A stretch of 64,000 bases of DNA from positions 1,313,787 through 1,377,786 of the forward strand of contig VKON01000103.1 of NCBI GenBank assembly GCA_009741485.1, in the 5' to 3' direction. This document shows positions 58,992 through 64,000 of the stretch, piece after piece. The notes beneath the pieces are model-generated. The model saw only the letters and a list, made by a program, of their open reading frames with translations, had not been told where the DNA came from and ran no database searches. The DNA comes from Malurus cyaneus samueli. Lineage: Eukaryota; Chordata; Aves; Passeriformes; Maluridae. Each line of letters begins with the position of its first letter. The stretch's first letter is position 1. A program made the position numbers and the translations under genes.

Positions 58992-61900
58992 CTAAACAAA
59001 GGTAACAGCAGGTAAGTGGAAACTTCTGCTTGAAAGGGAAGCAAGAGGAAAGACTTCATCATAAAATAAACAGAAACCAAAACAACCCAAAAAAAGTCCA
59101 CAAGAGAAAAAAACATGCCTTCAGTGGTCACAAGGCCTAGAAGCCAAATACTCTCTCCAAACCACAGGGTAAGACTAGCTCAGTGATGTCAAATTTAAAG
59201 GGAAGAGAAAGCACAAGTCCTTTCAAGTTTAGGACAAAGGAACAAGGGGGAGTAGAGAATTGGTAAAAATGCGTTTCCTCCAAACTATTTCATGATCTAT
59301 GACTACAACTACTTCACACCTGAGGCAGAGCCCACACCAGGAAGAGCATTCAGCCTCCCTGAATGTGCCAACAGAATATGTTAAACTTCCCATTGCAGGC
59401 CCCAACCTATTATTAAATTTATTCCATCATTTTAGTAAGAATATTTCGGAACCAAGAACATACACACAATACTTTGGAACCACGGACACACACACAAAGC
59501 AAACCCAAAGGTTTGGGTGTGCAAGTGTTGTTTTATGTTCTTGTGTTATTAACTGCAGCATAACTACTGCTAGTGCTCACCTAAGTTTGTTCCTAGGTAA
59601 GAACAAGAACTTCCACTGGATTTTCTGTGAATACAGTCAGACCACTCTCAAGCAAAAGTTTGTTTTGGTGTGTGTTTGGGTTTTTTTTTAAGCAGTGAAA
59701 TTCCTTACCCCGGTGGTTGTCTTGATTTGCATCTGCTTTTGCAGCAGTAGAAGATAATCAGTGCAATTATAACCAACAGCACTCCAGCAGCAACCAGGCT
59801 GATGAGCAGTCCTGTGACATTCACCTTTTGTAGTGCTTCATCACCTGAAGATAAAACATTGCTGATTGTCATTATGTGTTCTTTCCCTCTATGATCTGCA
59901 GTTTATGCTCTAAAATACTGCTTTTTACTGTACTATAAGGCTGTTCTTCCACAAATGTCTTACTTGCTGTGAGAAGCCATTAAATCTATGCAGCACAACC
60001 CAGGAGTATCATTGACAGTCAGCTTCAAGCAAAAGTGAGTGGATATTCCATTTTCTGTACATAAAACTGTTGAGATCCCTGTCTTCTAATGCCTTCCAAA
60101 TATTCCTTCATGTACTTGTGACCTTGATTAGGCTTTAGATCTTTCCTCAAGTCATACTGAGTTTTTTTATTAAACATCTGTGATCAGACTACTCTGAGCC
60201 TTAATCAGACTGTTATATTACTATAAAAAAATGGTGGGGGGAGGGAACAAACAAAACCAAACCACAGATATCAGCCACAGAATTACTGCAATTTTCACCA
60301 ATTGTGTAATAAAGAAACAGTCAAGAAAATTACAATGTTTTCCTACAGATCAATAATGGATTCCACTTTTAGATGCTTTAGTTTTATTGCATCAGTTAAT
60401 TAAATATACTTGTACAATTCACAGTGATCTTCAGTAAAAAGATAATTTCTGATTTCCTTAACTGAAAATAGATCACTGAGTGATCTATTAAGAGTGTACT
60501 GTTATAACAACCAGAAAATATTGCAGTATAAGAAAAAAGTAAGATGACTTACCTATTTTTATTTTAGGGCCTTTAGTTGAATATTCTTTCCAAAAATCCA
60601 TCTATAAAACCCAAAAAGAATCAGGTTTATATGAGATAAATAATTGACAGGCTTATTGACTTATTTTAATTTGGTACTTTGGGCAAAATTTAACAGGTTT
60701 TTTTTAATATCAGGTTTCTTCTCAGGTACATCTAGATAGGGAGATAGAATATGGTGCTATAGGAATACTCAATATTACATATTCAAAGTGCATTCACTGT
60801 GTACATAAAGCAAGAACCCCATGTATCTACTTTTAGAGTAAAATAAGCAGTCACCTTTAAGTGCTGTGTTAGAGGAGTTACAGTATTTGTGTACAATAAT
60901 GATTTAGTCAATAACCACCCTCAGTATATTAAATTCAGTTTGAACTGCTACCGTTTTATCAGGGTCTTCAAAAATTTCTCTTGCTTCTTCATAATTGCAC
61001 AGTTCTTCATAGCATTCCCTTTCCAGGTTATCATCTGTGAATGCTTCAAAATCAAATCTGTTGTTCAGAAGATGTCGTCCAATGAATAAATTGGCCTCCT
61101 TTGCAGATGTGAAAACTAATTAAAAAAAAATAAAGTTGTTTTAAGACAAGGATAAATTTGATATTTTTGAAGAAAAGTTTATTTATTTTAAATTAGTCCA
61201 CAATTTGAATTTTACTGACAACAGGCTTTTCTGAAGATATTTAATTATTCTCTTCTTTTGTGCTCCATGAGGCCTCATGGAGTAAGTTGTGAGGTGAGAT
61301 TCCAGAACAGTGAAATTATAGAAGGCTTTGGAATACACGAAGGTATTTCCTCACTAGGCATTTTCCATAGTCAAGTTTTAGCCTGCTCTTGCTACAGTTT
61401 ATTATTAAAAAGAAAAAGATTTCTGGCTTGGTTTTCAGTGAAAGCCTAATCCGTATCCAAGAAATTCAGGTTATTTGGTTGAGCAAAATGACTAGAGGAT
61501 TATTTTTGCAAGTGTCATGCAGAAACAGCATTGTTACACACCAAGCCGGATGGCCAAAAAAGGAGATGAGATTCAGGATAAAGTTATTCAGCTACAAATT
61601 GGCTTTGTGTTCTTGTTAGCCTGTTTGGCAGGATTATCACATCACTCAGGAATTTTCACCCTAATAGTTACTGTTAGATCTTGCAGTGGTATCTCATGAC
61701 AGTTTCCTCTTTGAAAAGTGAGAAAACTGCAGCACAATTTACATATTGATTGTTGATGTCTTTAATATTATAGTATATTTAAGGAATATTACAGCATATA
61801 TTTGTATTATTTACATACTGTTATAGTGTATACTGAAGCAGCTCCACATGTGCACATGTGCACATGCATTTGTCTTTGTTATTTAAAGTAATTGCAAGAA

Positions 61901-62390
61901 AGTCTAAACTTAAAATATTTATATTACACCTAAGAGTAACCAGAGAAAAGGACTTAAGGAAAAGAAACACCACAAAATCCAAAACCAAAATTCCCTCAAA
62001 CCCACAAATGGAAAGGGAAAAGAATTACATGGAAGAAAATATATCATCAGTATTCTTGGTTCAGTGCAAATACAAAAGTAACTTCAGTCTTCTGAAACAG
62101 AGATCTTAAAATAATTTGAAATTAAGAGCACAAAACAGCTTATTTTTGTTAACAAAGAAAAAAAAATCAAAACAACCAAAACCAAACCCCCAAACAAAAA
62201 AGAAAATGCCCATTAAACAAGCCAACAAAGCAAAAAGTTAGAAACAATTTTGAAAAGCATAGTGTCATGTTAAAACTAAGTTACCATCTTTCCATTCAGG
62301 TTGCTTCAAGTTATTTAATCTCCCAGGGCAGTGAGGAAACGCCAACACCATCACATGCAGTTGACACAGCACTATCAAAAACGCAAACAT
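58763..62390 (-). CDS. PRRG4: PRRG4, proline-rich Gla (transmembrane) protein 4
   Basis: Coding exons in order are 62390-62285, 61115-60952, 60601-60553, 59844-59709 and 58991-58763. All junctions are GT-AG with continuous phase, giving 227 residues (human 226). Parts: signal peptide MFAFLIVLCQLHVMVLA; short propeptide; vitamin-K-dependent Gla domain with NLERECYEELCNYEEAREIF, whose glutamates are substrates for gamma-carboxylation and whose two cysteines form the small Gla loop; FWKEY aromatic stack; one membrane helix at about residues 116-140; cytoplasmic proline-rich tail with LPTYEQAV and PPPPYPGPP, i.e. LPxY and PPxY motifs for WW domains. The family is a type I plasma- or endo-membrane protein; binding to NEDD4-type ligases, YAP and MAGI, and a Commissureless-like effect on Robo, are reported for mammals. 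Nothing appears broken. Confidence 0.94.
59709..59844 (-). CDS. PRRG4: PRRG4 exon 5 (transmembrane)
   Basis: It encodes GDEALQKVNV, then the hydrophobic helix (TGLLISLVAAGVLLVIIALI) followed by FYCCKSRCKSRQPPG, a cysteine/basic juxtamembrane stretch. The acceptor is CTTCAG|GTGATG and the donor CCGGG|GTAAGG, phase 2. Confidence 0.94.
60553..60601 (-). CDS. PRRG4: PRRG4 exon 4 (aromatic-stack microexon)
   Basis: A 49-bp exon encoding MDFWKEYSTKGPKIKI. It is the small exon that usually follows a Gla domain. The acceptor is TTATAG|ATGGAT and the donor AATAG|GTAAGT, phase 1. Confidence 0.93.
60952..61115 (-). CDS. PRRG4: PRRG4 exon 3 (Gla domain)
   Basis: It encodes VFTSAKEANLFIGRHLLNNR, FDFEAFTDDNLERECYEELC and NYEEAREIFEDPDKT. 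The acceptor is TAATTAG|TTTTCA and the donor AACG|GTAGCA, phase 0. Confidence 0.95.
61263..61282. repeat. 20-bp perfect palindrome in PRRG4 intron 2
   Basis: CTCCATGAGG is followed immediately by its exact reverse complement, with no spacer. No feature explains it; chance occurrence is unlikely but possible. Confidence 0.8.
61845..61860. repeat. 16-bp alternating palindrome CACATGTGCACATGTG
   Basis: A perfect self-complementary sequence made of overlapping CACATGTG units, continuing into GCACATGC. It may come from a short purine-pyrimidine alternating tract. Confidence 0.8.
62150..62235. repeat. A/C-rich low-complexity tract
   Basis: Poly-A interspersed with CAA and CCAAAC motifs, directly downstream of PRRG4 exon 2 in intron 2. 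It has no coding content. Confidence 0.65.
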
Positions 62391-62399
62391 GGCAGGGAT
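62285..62399 (-). CDS. PRRG4: PRRG4 exon 2 (signal peptide; coding from 62390)
   Basis: A pyrimidine-rich acceptor, GTCTGACAG|ATCCCTGCC, precedes the ATG by nine bases, so an upstream non-coding exon is expected. The coding part gives MFAFLIVLCQLHVMVLAFPH and then CPGRLNNLKQPEWKD. The donor is GATG|GTAACT, phase 1. Confidence 0.88.
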
Positions 62400-62499
62400 C
62401 TGTCAGACAGAAACTAACGTGAGTTAAAAAAGAATGACAGCGCAATCTTCTGATGAACCCTGAATGAATCCTGTCAGTGAAGTCATCCAGCGCAAGCAC

Positions 62500-63114
62500 C
62501 TACACGCACTCCCGGCTAATGGGCCCCTTGAAGAAAGGCACCGATCCCAACTGGTCCTGCCTGTCTCCGGCACAGTTCTCGTTGTGTAACATCCGCACAT
62601 GTCACCGGGGCCGCTCTCGCCCCCTCCTGCTCTCCTCTCCCGGCTAAACTGAGCGGCATTTGCCCGTTCGCTGGTGAATTGTCGCGGAAAGAGCCCCCGC
62701 AGGGTGCCCCAGGTAGGCTCTGAAACTGCAGAGCTCCGCCTTTGCTGCCGGAGCAGGTAACAAAAGCTCCCCGGCGGGAACGGCTACAAAGCCCGTTTTG
62801 TCACGGGTAACCCGTAACTCTTTACAGAGTAAAAACACCATCACCGCCCGAAGCAGGGACCTGTGGCTGCCACCCGAGGGCACCGGCGACGCCGCCGGGC
62901 GCTCCCGCAGCGCTGCCCCATCGCTCCCGGGGCCCGTCTATGGCCCAAGCACAGCGTTCCGCCGCCCCCAGCCCCAAAACCCCCGACCCGGCAGCTCCGG
63001 GGGAGCACAGACGGCGCCGGGGAGCGCCCACGGCCAGCGCGGCGAGGAGAAGGAGCACCTCATCCCGCTTCCCATCCCGCCGCCCTACCTGTTCCGGCGG
63101 TGCCGGAGCGGAGC
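62500..63114 (-). promoter_or_regulatory. PRRG4: PRRG4 GC-rich 5' region with candidate non-coding exon 1 donor
   Basis: A GC- and CpG-rich block upstream of the first coding exon. The best splice donor on the minus strand is GGAACAG|GTAGGG, with the exon side at 63089, which would make a 5' UTR exon and a 0.69-kb intron to the acceptor at 62399. The exon would then extend upward into the edge of the minisatellite. This is an inference from splice signals only. Confidence 0.45.
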
Positions 63115-64000
63115 CGGTGTCGGGACAGCCTCTGCGGGGCTGTGCGGCGGGATCAGAGAGGAACAGGTGTCGGGACAGCCTCTCGGGGCTGTACGGCGGG
63201 ATCAGAGAGGAATAGGTGTCGGAACAGCCTCTGCGGGGCTGTAAGGCAGGATCGGAGAAGAATAGGTGTCGGGACAGCCTCTCCCGGAACCGTGCGACGG
63301 GATCAGAGAGGAATAGGTGTCGGGACAGCCTCTCCCGGGGCTGTACGGCGGGATCAGAGAGGAACAGGTGTCGGGACAGCCTCTCCCGGGGCTGTACGGC
63401 GGGATCAGAGAGGAATAGGTGTCGGGACAGCCTCTCCGGGGCTGTGACGGCGGGATCAGAGAGAAAGGTGTCGGGACAGCCTCTGCGGGGCTGTAAGGCA
63501 GGATCGGAGAAGAATAGGTGTCGGGACAGCCTCTCCGGCGTGCGCGGGATCAGAGAGGAATAGGTGTCGGGACAGCCTCTCGGGGCTGTACGGCGGGATC
63601 AGAGAAGAACAGGTGTCGGGACAGCCTCTCCCGGGGCTGTACGGCGGGATCAGTGAAGAACAGGTGTCGGGACAGCCTCTGCGGGGCTGTAAGGCAGGAT
63701 CGGAGAAGAATAGGTGTCGGGACAGCCTCTGCGGGGCTGTACGGCGGGATCAGAGAGGAATAGGTGTCGGAACAGCCTCTCCCGGGGTTGTACGGCGGGA
63801 TAAGTGAAGAACAGGTGTCGGGACAGCCTCTGCGGGGCTGTGGCAGGATCAGAGAGAGATAGGTGTCGGGACAGCCTCTGCGGGCTGTGCGGCGGGATCA
63901 TGAGAGGAATAGGGTCGGAACAGCCTCTGCGGGGCTGTGAGGTGGGATCAGAGAGGAATAGGTGTCGGGACAGCCTCTCCCGGGGTTGTACGGTGGATAA
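63115..64000. repeat. approximately 50-bp GC-rich minisatellite (at least 18 units)
   Basis: Units recur every 46-51 bp and each contains CGGGACAGCCTCT; unit marks fall at 63121, 63171, 63220, 63270, 63321, 63372, 63423, 63472, 63522, 63568, 63617, 63668, 63718, 63768, 63819, 63867, 63916 and 63966. The array continues to the window edge. Units differ in the run after CCTCT (CGGGG, CCCGGGG, GCGGGG) and in GATCAGAGAGGAATAG versus GATCGGAGAAGAATAG. Open frames through it are artefacts. Confidence 0.95.

Noticed and set aside
62798..63901. Repetitive open frames (SERNRCRDSL-type repeats) in the 50-bp minisatellite
   Set aside because: They are simple translation of a tandem array in all frames, with no homology to a repeat protein I know.
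63115..64000. Possible CRISPR-like array
   Set aside because: There is no unique spacer between conserved repeats; the whole unit is repeated with drift. The surrounding genome is a vertebrate nuclear one.

Overview
The window looks like a bird nuclear chromosome. Evidence: intron-split vertebrate genes with ordinary GT-AG junctions, several CR1 LINE tails (the dominant avian retrotransposon) and few other recognisable repeats, two GC-rich promoter islands carrying GC-rich minisatellites, and the gene order PRRG4-QSER1-DEPDC7, which matches human 11p13. All three genes lie on the minus strand and are transcribed toward position 1. The species cannot be fixed from the sequence alone.

Layout. 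(1) About 1-9,068: DEPDC7, nine coding exons, with only the last few codons cut off by the window edge. Its first exon lies in a CpG-rich island with a 12-bp G-rich minisatellite in intron 1, and a CR1 tail lies just upstream. (2) About 9,641-17,931: intergenic DNA plus the unmapped QSER1 3' UTR. (3) 17,932-53,068: QSER1, thirteen coding exons, dominated by one 3.7-kb exon; intron 1 is about 15 kb. (4) About 53.9-58.7 kb: intergenic DNA with two CR1 tails. (5) 58,763-62,390: PRRG4, five coding exons with a likely non-coding 5' exon farther up. (6) 63.1-64.0 kb: an approximately 50-bp minisatellite that runs off the window.

The genes do not form an operon or pathway; they are a conserved vertebrate neighbourhood. 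DEPDC7 is an intracellular DEP-domain protein, QSER1 a nuclear chromatin-associated protein that shields regulatory DNA from de novo methylation, and PRRG4 a vitamin-K-dependent single-pass membrane protein with WW-binding tail motifs. Exons were placed by translating the minus strand, comparing with the remembered vertebrate families, and requiring GT/AG borders and consistent codon phase. DEPDC7 and PRRG4 close perfectly in phase; QSER1 closes except for one apparent single-base frameshift in exon 1.

The most notable points concern sequence structure rather than a new system: a 1.09-kb near-identical tandem copy split by a single N (probably two haplotypes placed in series), the QSER1 exon 1 frameshift, a 175-bp direct repeat inside QSER1 beside two splice donors, and two unusual GC-rich minisatellites at promoters. 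I found no credible undescribed biological system.
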